DNA of 64,000 bases from Platanthera guangdongensis (lineage: Eukaryota; Streptophyta; Magnoliopsida; Asparagales; Orchidaceae): the NCBI GenBank assembly GCA_039583875.1, contig CM077147.1, positions 156,821,846-156,885,845 on the forward strand, in the 5' to 3' direction. Made by a program: the position numbers and the translations under genes. Below are positions 44,409 through 54,808 of this stretch, one piece after another. How positions within the stretch are numbered: position 1 is the first letter of the stretch; each line of letters begins with the position of its first letter. The notes beneath the pieces were generated by a model, which saw nothing but the letters and a program-made list of their open reading frames with translations, made no database searches and was not told the DNA's origin.

Positions 44409-46451
44409 TTAATGGACCTTAGAACCCAAAGCAATCTTGGGTCCTTGGTACTTGTTAGTCTGTAACTTGACAAAGCTACCTACTGGCTTTCCACCAGGTA
44501 GCTTGCTACTCACCTTGGCACTGGCATTGTGCCAACAGTCCACTACAAAGTGGCCAACCTTGCCACAGCACCAGCATTCAAACTTGTTGTACCTTTGCTT
44601 AGGTACAACCTTTGCTGTTTTATCTACAGCAGACCTGTTGAATGTTGGGGCTTTGCCCTTGGACTTAAACTTGGACTGCTCAGTCCCTGCAGGTCTAACA
44701 AAGCCCAGTCCAGCCTTGCCTTTATGATGAACAAATTCATCAATTAAAGGTAGCACTGATTTAGGTTTTGAAAACCTAGCAACAAGCTCTCTTTCTTTCT
44801 GAAGATTGATCTCCAGTCTCTTAATTTGATCATTCTTATAGGTGATAGTTCCCATCTGAATCACAGTAATGTGTTTCAGCCTGGCTACCTCATTCAATTT
44901 TTGATCAAATTGTTTCTCAAAATCTGTTGCAACAGCCTTGAGATCAGCAATCTCCTTTGCCTGACTTTTGGCTAGGGTCTTGCATTTCTTGTAGGCTTGC
45001 AACAGCACCTTATATTCATCTATAAGCTGATGAATATCTTCCTCAGACTCAGATACATTCTCATCACTTGATGAAGAAGAATCTGATTCTGAACTAGAAC
45101 AAGAATCTGAATTTAAACTTGAACTTTGTACCTGACTGGGTCCTGGCTGCTCCAGGATTTTGGCACTGTCTGTCAAAGCCATTAGCCCTTGGCAATGACT
45201 GTCTTCTTGTTCATAAATTGACTCCAAGATCTCCATGAATTCTTCCTCTTCTTCTTCTGCATACAGCCCTATGTAGGCTTCAGCCTCAGACTCAGTTTCT
45301 GAAGAAGATATATCTGATAGAGTCTTTTCCTTCTTAGCAACAAAAGACTTTTCTTTCTTCCCTTTGAAGTGAGTCTTTTTCCTGTCACCAGAATCCTTTC
45401 TCTTCTCTGGACAATCTGCAATAACATGGCCCTGTCTATTGCAGCAATAGCAAACAATCTTTGAACCAGTTGCCTTGCTTGACTTTGTCCTCTTCCTGTC
45501 TTTCTTTGAAGACTTTTTCTCCTGATGAAAGGCTTCCTTTCCCTTTGAAGAAGAAGGTCTTGACCTCCACTGTTTCTTCCTCAGGAATTTCTGAAAATGT
45601 CTAGTGAAGGCAGCAAAGTCTTCATCACTTTCACTGCTCTCACTCTTTGTGCTGATAGACTCATCAGATTCTGATTCAACTACCTCTGGAGGTGGAGTTG
45701 AAGACTTATTCCTGCACTTTCTGGGAACTTCTGTTTTAAAAGCAACAGTTCTTTCTTTGTGCTCAGTCCTTGTTGATTTCTCCTCCTCTTTTCTCACTGT
45801 TAACTGCATCTCATATGACAATAGCTTGCCAAACAGTGTGGGAGGTGGAATTTCCCCCAACTTAGCCATTTCTCTTATGGCACAGATCTTGGTGTCCCAA
45901 TCTTTGGTTAGGGACCTTAAGAACTTGTCATTTAGTTCATAGTTAGTGAACTCTCTTCCATAAGACATGAGTTCATTAACTATTCTGTAAAATTTCTTAT
46001 AGCACTCAGTGATGCTATCACTCTTTCCTTGCATAAAGCTCTCATACTCCTGATTTAGCAAGGACTTCCTATCTTGCCTAACTTCTTCAGAACCTTCCAT
46101 ATAGACAATGAGAGTATCCCACATCTCTTTTGCTGTCTTACAGTGAATTAAGTTCTGAAAAGTGGCATCATCAATGGCACTCACTATTATGTTCTGTGCC
46201 CTCTTGTCCATGGTGGCCAGGACAATTTCATCCTTAGTCATCTCAGAGAAATCCTTTGGAGTCCTCTGATTTGCATCCAATACTGAAATCTTCATTGGCA
46301 CATAAGGCCCTTCCTTAACTGTAATGTAGATTCTAGGGTCAGAGGCTTCCATAAATAGCCTTACCCTCTCTTTCCAGATCCCAAAGATCTCTTTCCTGCA
46401 TATGGGTAATTTCATGGAACCCAATTCCTTGTGATTCTCATAAGAACCCAT
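44409..46451 (-). CDS. gag: Sirevirus B Gag
   Basis: A 680-residue structural protein. The capsid-type N-terminus (about residues 12-220) has MKLPICRKEIFGIWKERV and MWDTLIVYMEGSEEVR. Zinc knuckle 1 is C334-C337-H342-C347, knuckle 2 C626-C629-H634-C639. Between them lie a Lys-rich stretch, an acidic Ser/Glu domain (about 385-475) and a coiled coil (about 470-560). A long Gag of this type is known for Sireviruses. It stops at TAA, after which protease codons continue in the same frame. The start at 46451 is the first ATG after a 100-base leader and the primer site. Confidence 0.92.
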   Translation of the reverse strand: MGSYENHKELGSMKLPICRKEIFGIWKERVRLFMEASDPRIYITVKEGPYVPMKISVLDANQRTPKDFSEMTKDEIVLATMDKRAQNIIVSAIDDATFQNLIHCKTAKEMWDTLIVYMEGSEEVRQDRKSLLNQEYESFMQGKSDSITECYKKFYRIVNELMSYGREFTNYELNDKFLRSLTKDWDTKICAIREMAKLGEIPPPTLFGKLLSYEMQLTVRKEEEKSTRTEHKERTVAFKTEVPRKCRNKSSTPPPEVVESESDESISTKSESSESDEDFAAFTRHFQKFLRKKQWRSRPSSSKGKEAFHQEKKSSKKDRKRTKSSKATGSKIVCYCCNRQGHVIADCPEKRKDSGDRKKTHFKGKKEKSFVAKKEKTLSDISSSETESEAEAYIGLYAEEEEEEFMEILESIYEQEDSHCQGLMALTDSAKILEQPGPSQVQSSSLNSDSCSSSESDSSSSSDENVSESEEDIHQLIDEYKVLLQAYKKCKTLAKSQAKEIADLKAVATDFEKQFDQKLNEVARLKHITVIQMGTITYKNDQIKRLEINLQKERELVARFSKPKSVLPLIDEFVHHKGKAGLGFVRPAGTEQSKFKSKGKAPTFNRSAVDKTAKVVPKQRYNKFECWCCGKVGHFVVDCWHNASAKVSSKLPGGKPVGSFVKLQTNKYQGPKIALGSKVH

Positions 46452-46551
46452 GTTTCTTGATGTTCTTGATTTTCTTGAAACTGTGTAATACCTTACTCTG
46501 ATTCTGCCAAACAGGATTTCCTCAGGCTGTTAGTCCTTGTTTTGAGGAACC

Positions 46552-46565
46552 TCGCTTTGATACCA
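46552..46565 (-). other. Primer binding site of Sirevirus B
   Basis: TGGTATCAAAGCGA on the minus strand, two bases after the 5' LTR; complement of initiator tRNA-Met with small differences. Confidence 0.8.
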
Positions 46566-47468
46566 GTTGAAAGATATGGTACCTAAACACCTAGAGGGGG
46601 GGGGGGGTGAATAGGTGACCTAATCCTTTTCTAACTTTGTTGGCAGCCAAACAATTATATCACAGATTTCTAACTAGTTTATTACAGCAATCAGCAATAA
46701 TCAAACATACACAGCTAATCCACAGCACATTCACAGCACAGCACACAGTGATTTATAGTGGTCCCCCAAGATATGGGTACATCCACTTTCCCCCTTCGCC
46801 TATCTAGCAGTGTACTAGATTCGGCCAAACTCCTGCACTGTCTCAGAACCCAAATTGGTTCCTACCTCAGGCCCAAAGCCTTACAACTCAGCTTTATCCC
46901 AAAGCCTACACTCAGCCAATCAAGGCCTACACTCAGCCAATCCAAGGCCTACACTCAGAGATCTCTATCTCCTACACTCAGGCAAACAAGCCCTACCCTC
47001 AGCCTTTATAAATTTAGGCTTACAATCACTCAGATCCAATGGATCCTACAAGTTAAAAGATATTAGAAATTATAACTCTACAACTCAGAATTAAAGGAGA
47101 GGAGTTGAGAGATTCTTGATGAGTTCTTGGAAGAACTCAGCTGGATTCACCCTGACTTAGCTTTCTTCAAAGCTTCTTGAGTAGAACTGAATAAGGCTGA
47201 ATCCTCTGCAGTTGTTCCTTGACCTCTGCCACTTAAGAATCAGAATTGAATCTGAATCCTTCTTCTCAGCCTAGTTCCAGAGACTGATTTCTTGGATGGA
47301 GCCCTCTCTCTCCAACTTCTTAGATCTGTAGTTGGACTGCAAGATCTTCTTGTGTTGATACTCTGTGTACTACTTTTCTGATTACTTGAATAATCTGTAC
47401 TACTTGTTAATCACTTGATCAACTCTTTCAACAACTTCAACAACAACAGTTTCTGTAAACTGTGGATG

Positions 47469-47478
47469 CCTATTTATA
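47469..47478 (-). promoter_or_regulatory. TATA box in Sirevirus B 5' LTR (gag-pol promoter)
   Basis: TATAAATAGG on the minus strand, downstream of the U3 palindrome array. This is the promoter copy expected to drive the genomic transcript. Confidence 0.7.
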
Positions 47479-47637
47479 GGCCTTCTTCATGGTAACCGGC
47501 TGGTCCGGTTCATAACTGACTTCTGACATCTCTGACAGTTGCTGTAGACCGGCTGGATCGGCAGCTGTAATGTCAACCAGTCACTTCTTGAAAATCTCTA
47601 ACAGTCAGTAAGTGTTGAGACTTTCTGTCTTTAAGTG

Positions 47638-48482
47638 TCGACACTTATAGTCCAAGTGTCGACACATGCTTTGTAAGTGTCGACACAAGTCTACAATGTG
47701 TCGACACATATCCTTATATGTCTCGACACAGATTCTTCTTCATGTGTCGACACTGAAATTGAGTGTCGACACAAGTACTTGTTCTTCTAGCTTTTGCTGA
47801 ATTCTTCTATGTGTCGACACATCTCCTTTGTGTCGACACAACTTCTTGTGTTGAATCTGTCAAGTGTCGACACTGCTTCTTGGTGTCGACACATAGTCTT
47901 CTATGTTGAAACTTGCTGAGTGTCGACACAGCTCCTTGTGTCGACACACCTTCTCGTTGTTGAGACTTCAGCTGAGTGTCGACACATTCCCATAGTGTCG
48001 ATACTTGTACTTAGAATAATTTGTTGTTCTTTCTGTTCTTTGCTAAGTGTCGACACAGCTCCATGTGTCGACACTTTCTTCAAGTGTTGAGTCTTTAGCT
48101 GTGTGTCGACACATTGTTCTGGATGTCGACACATACTTCAAATGTTGACTCTTCTGCATAGTGTCGACACATTGTGTTGAGTGTCGACACTTGTACTTAG
48201 ACTCTGCAGACTTTTGCTGAGTGTCGACACAGCTCCAAGTGTCGACACTTTCTGGTGTAGACACAGCTTCACTGGGTGTCGACACAGCTCCTTGTGTCGA
48301 CACTTTCTGTCTGCACTTTTCTTCACTGAGTGTCGACACAGCTCCAAGTGTCGACACTTTCTGTCTGGTGTCGACTCTGCATCCCAGGTGTCGACACAAT
48401 GACTCCAAGTGTCGACACCTCTTGTCTGGGTGTCGACACAAGTCTTCTTAAGTGTCGACACTTTCCCTCTGGGTGTCGACAC
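47638..48482. repeat. GTGTCGACAC palindrome array, Sirevirus B 5' LTR
   Basis: Nearly identical to 36592-37436. A few units differ, for example GTGTCGATAC near 47997 here and GTGTCAACAC near 37135 in the partner. Confidence 0.93.
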
Positions 48483-48627
48483 ATGGACTTAGAAACTTTT
48501 TGCTTCAGTCCAGTTCTTTCTTAACCTGCACAAGTAACTCAAACATACATCAAATACATTATGATGTATATCATTGAGTTGGGTGAGGCTTCTTCAAATC
48601 AGGTACATTTGACCAATGTACCCAACA

Positions 48628-48632
48628 ACTAG
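48628..48632. repeat. Target site duplication, right (ACTAG)
   Basis: Matches 35519-35523. Confidence 0.92.
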
Positions 48633-50111
48633 TCCTAGTAGATTGGTCGTACATGGAGATCTACTATCCCAAATCTGGACTTTCTGGTGGAAAATGAAAG
48701 ATAAGAGCTAGGGCTATCAATTTTATTTTAATTACCATCTCTGAAAATGCATCTAAGTAGGCTAAATTAACCATGCAAGTTACTGTAATAATGTGACATA
48801 ATATGTATTGTTCACATCAATTTAATTCATTAATCATATCAGTTCAGATGGACGGCATCCATTCATCGTCCCCAGGTGGCCAACAACTGCGATTTCTTCT
48901 TCCTGAGCAATATTTGCTGGCAATTTCAGGCAACCTGGGCCGGCGCCACCGCCGGCAATTATTGCAACGACCTTCGTTGAGGTGGTGGCTGGCGTTTTGC
49001 GGCGGTGAGGCTGCCGGAGGTGGCTCCTCCGGCGATCTTGAGCAAGAAGAGAAAGCTCGAAATTTTGCTCTCAGCTCACATGGTATCGGGCTCAATTGAG
49101 CCCGATGTCTCTCCTAGTCGATCTAGGATTCTAGTACGGTGAGAGGTGAAGCGAAACAGACCAGAATTGAGGCTTGGTGGCGAGTTTGGCTGCGGTGAGC
49201 CATGGCCAAGCTTGCTCCGGTGAGTCCTTCCCATTTCCTGGTTTCTCCAGCAATTTCCTTGTTCCAGATGTCGATTTCCACTCGCCTGAGTTCACTGAAG
49301 GTGATGGTGGGCTTGCTTTTAGCTGGGAGTGGCTGTATAGGGAGTTAGGTTCAAGGTGGGGCTCGGCCAAGCTTGGGACGCTTCACCCATGGTGCCAAGT
49401 GGCCATCCAACAGTATATTCCCTCTGGAATGAGCTGGGGAAGCTTGCTAAGTGTCTTGGATAGATGGAAGGAGGACTACATGGCCCTCATCTCCTTTTCT
49501 CCACCTTCTCTCTCCTAAAATTCACATTTTATCCCCATACATGCATTCTCTCTCCTAATTCAGAGGGGTAGGAGCTGTCTTTGACCACTTGGGCTGGTCA
49601 TGGGCCATGTTTAGTGGGCTTTGCCCATTGGGATTGGGCTTGGTTCACTCTTTCTTCCTTTAGGCATCATGTTGACTTTGTTGACTTTTAGGGTTGACTT
49701 GGTAAACTTGATGATTGGGCTGACCCCACCTGAAGTTCATGGACTCTGTGACACCACCCAACTTGGGTTGGGCCATGGTGGTGTCCCACTTGGACTATTT
49801 GGGCCTTTAGGTGTAGGTTTGACCAAATTAAAATTAGGGTTGACTTGGGTCAACTCTAGTCAATTGGTGACCTTGTGATATGGCTTATGGTTCCCTTAAG
49901 TTGGTGTTAGGGTTAGGGATACAGTGGGGGAATCAATGTGTATCTAGGACCCCAATTTGGGGTTGGTTTGACTTAGACTACCTTGGGCCCTGTTGTGGGC
50001 CCATGTGACTAAACCCTAATCCCATGGTTCAAACCTAGCCTAAACCCATGCCCCACCATATGCCCTAACCCAACCTAAGTAGAGGGGTCTAATTGCATTT
50101 GGGATGTTACA
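48633..50111 (-). mobile_element. 5' LTR of the chromovirus, outer part
   Basis: Continues the LTR from 35518. The region 49363-50111 pairs with the 3' LTR fragment 14541-15288. It ends GGGATGTTACA on the plus strand, i.e. TGTAACATCCC at the LTR start on the minus strand. ORFs here on both strands (48803-49099, 49174-49518, 49621-49878) show no recognisable domain. Confidence 0.8.
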
Positions 50112-50125
50112 CGTAGCCTGCATCA
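50112..50125 (+). mobile_element. Last 14 bases of a gypsy 5' LTR
   Basis: CGTAGCCTGCATCA nearly equals the end of the 3' LTR at 54215-54228 (CGTCGCCTGCATCA) and is followed by a primer site. The rest of this LTR was separated by the chromovirus insertion and is outside the window. The first five bases, CGTAG, should be the chromovirus target duplication. Confidence 0.75.
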
Positions 50126-50128
50126 ATT

Positions 50129-50140
50129 TGGTATCAGAGG
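50129..50140 (+). other. Primer binding site of plus-strand gypsy element
   Basis: TGGTATCAGAGG, three bases after the LTR end; 11 of 12 bases fit the initiator tRNA-Met complement. Confidence 0.8.
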
Positions 50141-50639
50141 GAGGTTCAGGTCAATTTCCTAATTAGCACCCTCCCCCTTTTCTTAGGACGTCGACACGCA
50201 CTTGTATTGCACGTTTATTTGTCAAAAAAACTTTTAAAAAAATTTCTTCTGGTCTGCCAATAGGGGCCTAAATTTTTATTTTTCCTGAAAAAAAAATTAT
50301 TTAATAATCTCCTATTTATTTTCTGCAAGAAAATACAAAAAAAATATTTATTGTCTTAGTTTTTTAGCGGGAACAATTCCATCTGTTACAATTTTATAGG
50401 ATCAGAGTCATTATTCCAATGCATGTGCACCAGATCCGAGTATATTTTTCTGTCCCGTCACCACTAGAAAATGGCCTATGACGTTAATGTATCCCAATTA
50501 GACTATTGGTATGCTAAGGTTATGACTCATCACACCACAGCCTTGCCTACATCAGAGGAATACCAACCGTTCCCACACTTTTACTCCCACAAGGAACGAG
50601 GTACCCACTTATGACGGTTATGGGTGTCCTTAAATTTTT
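50141..50639 (+). other. Leader of the plus-strand gypsy element
   Basis: AT-rich stretch between the primer site and the gag remnant. I see no ORF or repeat in it. Confidence 0.5.
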
Positions 50640-50942
50640 AGAGACTGGCTTAAGGTGATAGAAATTTATTTTGATTACCATGTATGGGACGACCAACAAA
50701 ATGTTGTCATCGCCCGAGAGCGGTTAGTAGGTCAATCCAGCGTGTTTTGGTTAAACGAAGAGTATCGTGTTGGTATCTATCAATATGCTTGGATGCACAT
50801 GCGTAGCTTACTTGCGGATCAATTTGACCCCAACTACCTTCGTACTAATAGCACCACAACCGTTTGCAAGAATAGTTATGACACTAGATTCCCACCTGAC
50901 CATAAGAGTGACCTTTTCCCTCAGGATAGACCCTTTCCCTAG
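50640..50942 (+). pseudogene. gag: Gypsy gag fragment
   Basis: EIYFDYHVWDDQQNVVIARE...LLADQFDPNYLRT follows the pattern of the plant gypsy capsid (FEYYxVxDxxKVxxAxxxL, then LLxxxFLPxxY). The aromatic WW pair is replaced (SSVFWLNEE). Only the core of the domain is left. Confidence 0.7.
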
Positions 50943-50996
50943 GTTGGTATTGCTGCCCATAGCATACCTGCACCCACCTATGGAGGAAAGGAAAAG

Positions 50997-51962
50997 GTGA
51001 GGTCCCCAATCCCGAGTTCTGTACAAGTGACTGCTAGGACTGCCAAGAGCCCGCGGGGTGAGAGTAGTCCTATCTATAGGGGCAGACAGACGATTACGAC
51101 ATGTGAGTCTAGTGACATATCTGATCATCGTTCTATTGTGTGTCCTATTATGAATACGCCTGTAATCCCTTTTGAGTCTCCCCCTGAGCTGCCTGATCTA
51201 GTCATTGACTCTCCTGATGAGTCTGAGGTAATGTCTAGGATTGAGCCCGCCAGTGAGGGCAAGGTCGATTTAACAGATGATTTTAGTGACGTTGAGGAAC
51301 ATGGTTATCCTAGTGATTTGGAAGATGATGTATGAGATGATGTAATTCCGATCTATGAGAGTATCTCGTTGTCTATTACATGCCTTGCTAGCATTGTGTT
51401 TGATCACCCTAGTATTGAGTGCCCTCTCCAAGCAACGATCCCCATCGTTGTAGAGCCTATGATTACACCAGTTGAGATTATATCCGAGTCATTTGAGGAG
51501 CCTGAGAGTGAGGATTTCCCTAGTGTTATTATGGATGATTTACCTTATGAAGGAAGGTTATTTTTGGATGATTTTAGCGCTGAGAACCCGAAAGATATTT
51601 CTTTGATGTTATCCAGTATGTTGGAAGAATTTTCGAGTGAGGGCATTGGGCTTTCAGATGACGTTATTGATATAGATACGAATGATCGTCCTTTGATGTT
51701 GTCTCTGTTGCATGAAATTCAAGATGATTTTGATTCTCTCCCGGGTTTGATTTTATCGACCCTCCCTCCCACCGCATTGACCCGACTAGCACCTATATTA
51801 GGACATGAATTTGTTATAAATCGTCCAAGCCATTTGGTGTTGGCTACATTAGTAACCCATTCGTTGGACATGTCTCGTACGATAGGTATTAGTGAGTTAT
51901 TAAAATTCTTGTTCGGTATCATCGGAAGTTTTATAGTTCTATATCATCCAGACTTTCTATGA
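50997..51962 (+). pseudogene. Gypsy middle region, acidic, unrecognised
   Basis: Two open stretches (50997-51335 and 51369-51962) rich in Asp, Glu, Ser and Pro. A segment near 51720-51830 (DDFDSLPGLILSTLPPTALTRL) weakly recalls the LPGLPP...LP spacing at the start of gypsy RT, but no RT, RNase H or integrase core motif follows. I read this as what is left after a large internal deletion, or as filler of a non-autonomous element. Confidence 0.5.
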
Positions 51963-52642
51963 ATAATAAATTCTCTAATTATACCTTTACGTTGAGGTCG
52001 TCTATTATGCCCATTTCGGATTTCGTGACAGGTGAGGCCATTGGTGTGCGTCCGCTAAACATTAAATATAAATTAAATCGATTAAACCATTTAGTATTGG
52101 TGCCACCTGATTTAGTTCTGTTACCTCCAACGTATAAATCAAGTGGTTTTGCACAAGAATTCGCTCTCCAAATTTACAATTTACATCAGCACATTCATGA
52201 AACGTTAGTCGCCCAACATGAGTTTTATAAATCTTATGCTAACGTACATAGAAGAGTGTCTCACTTTAATGTTGATGAATTGATGTTGGTGTGTCTCATC
52301 CCTGAACGGTTGCCTTTGGGCTCCATAATAAAGTTAGCGAGTCGACGAGCTAGTCCTTTCCGAATTTTAAAGAGGTTAGTAGAAAATGCATATCTTTTAG
52401 AGATACCCATTGATTGGGTTATATACCCCATTTTCAATGTTTCGGATTTAACGCCTTATGTTTCTCCACCACTTGAATTATCTGTCTCTCCATTTATTCC
52501 GTACATTATTTCTTCTGATGGGTTGAGGGGTGAGTTGGGTCCTGGATCGCTCTCTCTTACGGTCTCCACTGGAGGTATGTTCAATGTTGATGTTGAAACT
52601 TTTTCTCCTTCTTTGACTAATGCTTTTCCAAGGGTCCCATGA
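51959..52642 (+). pseudogene. pol: Gypsy integrase C-terminal domain
   Basis: About 227 codons. GEAIGVRPLNIKY and HETLVAQHEFYKSYANVHRRV lead into RLPLGSIIKLASRRASPFRILKRLVENAYLLEIP and IFNVSDLTPY. This is the well-known plant gypsy integrase tail (PERxPPGxxKKLxxRxxGPFxILKR, then FNVxDLTPY). The catalytic core upstream is absent. Confidence 0.75.
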
Positions 52643-52785
52643 CCTACCTTTTGCCTGACAGGTTCTCTTTGATGTGGGATGACCACGCTACTTCGATTTG
52701 GATTGTGGGGCTGGATTTGCCCCATGTTGCTGCTGCATTCGACTGTTCTCCCCTCATGGGCCACTCATTGGTGATGAGTAATTTT

Positions 52786-52799
52786 GAGTGGGGGAGGAT
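52786..52799 (+). other. Polypurine tract of plus-strand gypsy element
   Basis: AGTGGGGGAGGAT directly precedes the TGATGG start of the 3' LTR. Confidence 0.75.
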
Positions 52800-54228
52800 T
52801 GATGGCGACGTTGTCCCGCCACTTCCTCGTGATGATCGCGACCGTTTGATTGGTGGCAATGATGTCCCGCCATTTGTTCGTGATGACATTGCAGATGTTG
52901 CTGACGAGTTCTTTGGCAAGCTCCACGGAGATGTCGGGTCCATGCATTATGTTGATCACCACCGCAACCGTACGTTTGAAGACTCAGATGGACGATGCCG
53001 CAATAATAGTTTCGATGCACAACATCGCCGTTACAATGCCATCACCGTGACAATTATTTTGCTACAACGCCCTCTTCGCGGAAATAATCTCGCAATGACG
53101 CCATCGCCGCTACAATGCCATCGCGCTATAACGCCATTTCCGCAACAATAATCTAATAATTATAATATTTTGTTATATTTATTTCCTTGTTGTCTTGTTT
53201 TAATTTGGGATTATATTTATTTATTTCCATGTTTTTTTCATTTATTTGATGTGGGCTGCATATAGCCATCATATGTTTATTTATTTTTGAATGAAGGAGA
53301 TTGAGTGGTGTAGCCTATATATATGTCATGTTATGAAGGGTTTATTACAAGATTGATGAATAAAAATTTAAACCCTAATCTTGAATTGATATTTCCCTCT
53401 TCTTCTACTCCTTGGTCGCCCCACCCTTCTCCCCTCCTTGTGGATTTTGGCCACAATTCTTCTCCCCTCTTGCCTCCTCTCTTCTCCACCTTAACAACCC
53501 TTCTCCTCTCCAATCCCCCACAAGGATTCGAATGCTAACCCCCTTTGAGGAATTCCGCCATCTCTTGGCTTCTCTCATAGATTTCAGCCAATCTAATTCA
53601 TCCCTTCTTGGTGGAGTTTAGGCCAAGGGCAAAATTAATGACGACGACGAACCTTCTCCATCGTGAAGCAAGGAGGGCAGGCGAGTTTTTCTCCATTCGG
53701 TGTGACTCCGGCGGAATCATTGAAGTGCGAATCAATTTAGTAAATCAGAATCATCTATTCTGATTGGGGTAACAAAATTTCTACCTTAGAGCATTTCCCT
53801 CTTAGATTAACTCTTGTGGTGGTTTTCTTTGGCGTTGCTTGCAAAATTTTGATTTTGTCGTGGTTTTTGATCCGAACGATTTTTGGGTTTTCTTTTGATC
53901 TATTTAAGTTCGTGAGGATTGGTGGACCTCATTTTCTTTTTGTTGGGAGAGATCTACCACTTTCTGAATCATTTTTTTTCGGCGGATCTCTTTTGGTACA
54001 AAACATGCTCGAATGGATCGGTTCGATCCATTTCGCTTGATAGAATATTAGTTCATCGCCTCTATTTGTTCTCTAAGGGTGTAGCGAACCCATGAGTTAG
54101 CATTAGATTGATATTAGTGCGAATCGGGTGTGCTGCATTTAAATTATGCGAGCGTAGAATTGGAATGAGTGAGAACAATTCGGTGTCGTTTGTCCGTTGC
54201 GGTTCGTCGAGAGACGTCGCCTGCATCA
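52800..54228 (+). repeat. 3' LTR of plus-strand gypsy element
   Basis: 1429 bp, TGATGGCGACG to CCTGCATCA; the right end is set by matching 50112-50125. A TATA-like CCTATATATATG lies near 53308. The first 350 bases contain repeated GATGNCCCGCCA units. ORFs here on both strands look non-coding. Confidence 0.75.
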
Positions 54229-54266
54229 CTGGATCCTTGGGTATGTCTCATGTCCCAAGTTCTCGG
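54229..54266. other. Junction sequence
   Basis: A short piece between the gypsy LTR and the copia gag remnant; CTGGA (54229-54233) would be the gypsy target duplication, but the partner is outside the window. Confidence 0.4.
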
Positions 54267-54660
54267 TCACGCAAGATTACTAGGAGAAGTAAGTGTGTCG
54301 TCACCATCTTTAAGGGTCCGAACCCCACAGAACCAGGTTTCTGGTTTTAACACCCTGGCTCTCACCAACTTATTCTCTAAGAACTGTAGCAACACTATAT
54401 TCTTCTTATTAAACAACCAATCAAGGGAAGTACAAATCTCAATAGCTAACTGATATCCAATGATGTGGTCAAATAGCTCTGGTGAGATAGCCCGCCTAAA
54501 AGTAACTCCGCCTTTGTGTTTGTATTCCTCCAAGCTCTCACCGCTTCAACATTACCAATAGCAGTAGTAACCTCTTGTATTTCATCTCCACAGACGACCT
54601 CCCATAGGTCCTCGCCCAGAAGGTAACTCTCCATGCAAGAACTTTACTTCTTGAAGTTGG
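54267..54660 (-). pseudogene. gag: Copia gag fragment
   Basis: MESYLLGEDLWEVVCGDE (from 54634) followed by AVRAWRNTNTKAELLLGGLS and, in another frame, LFDHIIGYQLAIEICTSLDWLFNKKNIVLLQFLENKL. This is the standard copia capsid pattern, broken by a frameshift near 54450-54530 and a stop just upstream of MESY. No pol follows on the left, so the element is truncated. It is a different lineage from the Sireviruses. Confidence 0.75.
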
Positions 54661-54787
54661 TCGACGTTAAGAGTTCAATTCCAAGACACCTTCTGAATCC
54701 TCCTTCCATTGCACAAAAACTGGTCTACTTAACTCCCAGATGCAAAAAGATACTTTTAGGGTTGATCACTGCTCATGCCTCTGTTCC

Positions 54788-54798
54788 CTCTAATGCCA
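54788..54798 (-). other. Primer binding site-like sequence
   Basis: TGGCATTAGAG on the minus strand, two changes from TGGTATCAGAG, placed between the gag remnant and LTR-like sequence. Confidence 0.55.
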
Positions 54799-54808
54799 AG
54801 TAAAAATT

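Larger units (their letters stand above)
35524..48627 (-). mobile_element. Sirevirus B (SIRE-type Ty1/copia), nearly intact
   Basis: A 13.1 kb minus-strand element with ACTAG duplications. The LTRs of 2058 and 2060 bp differ at only about a dozen places, so it is the youngest Sirevirus here. gag is open and pol is open except for one in-frame stop. The accessory ORF has one frameshift. It interrupts the chromovirus 5' LTR. Its first base is G where the other LTR has T, so the usual TG terminus reads GG in the left copy. Confidence 0.93.
46568..48627 (-). repeat. 5' LTR of Sirevirus B
   Basis: 2060 bp, about 0.6% different from 35524-37581. It starts TGAAAGATATGG and has a G run of 12, a TATA box on the minus strand at 47469-47478 and a palindrome array at 47638-48482. 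Confidence 0.93.

Noticed and set aside
49174..49518. Possible host gene in the stretch 48803-49518 (GC-richer, ORFs on both strands)
   Set aside because: It lies inside the chromovirus 5' LTR between 48633 and 50111. The ORFs are short, lack recognisable domains, and overlap on opposite strands.
50112..50140. Reading 49363-50111 as the 5' LTR of the plus-strand element because a primer site follows
   Set aside because: The matching LTR at 14540-15288 belongs to the minus-strand chromovirus, and the 14 bases CGTAGCCTGCATCA before the primer site match the end of the 3' LTR at 54228 instead.
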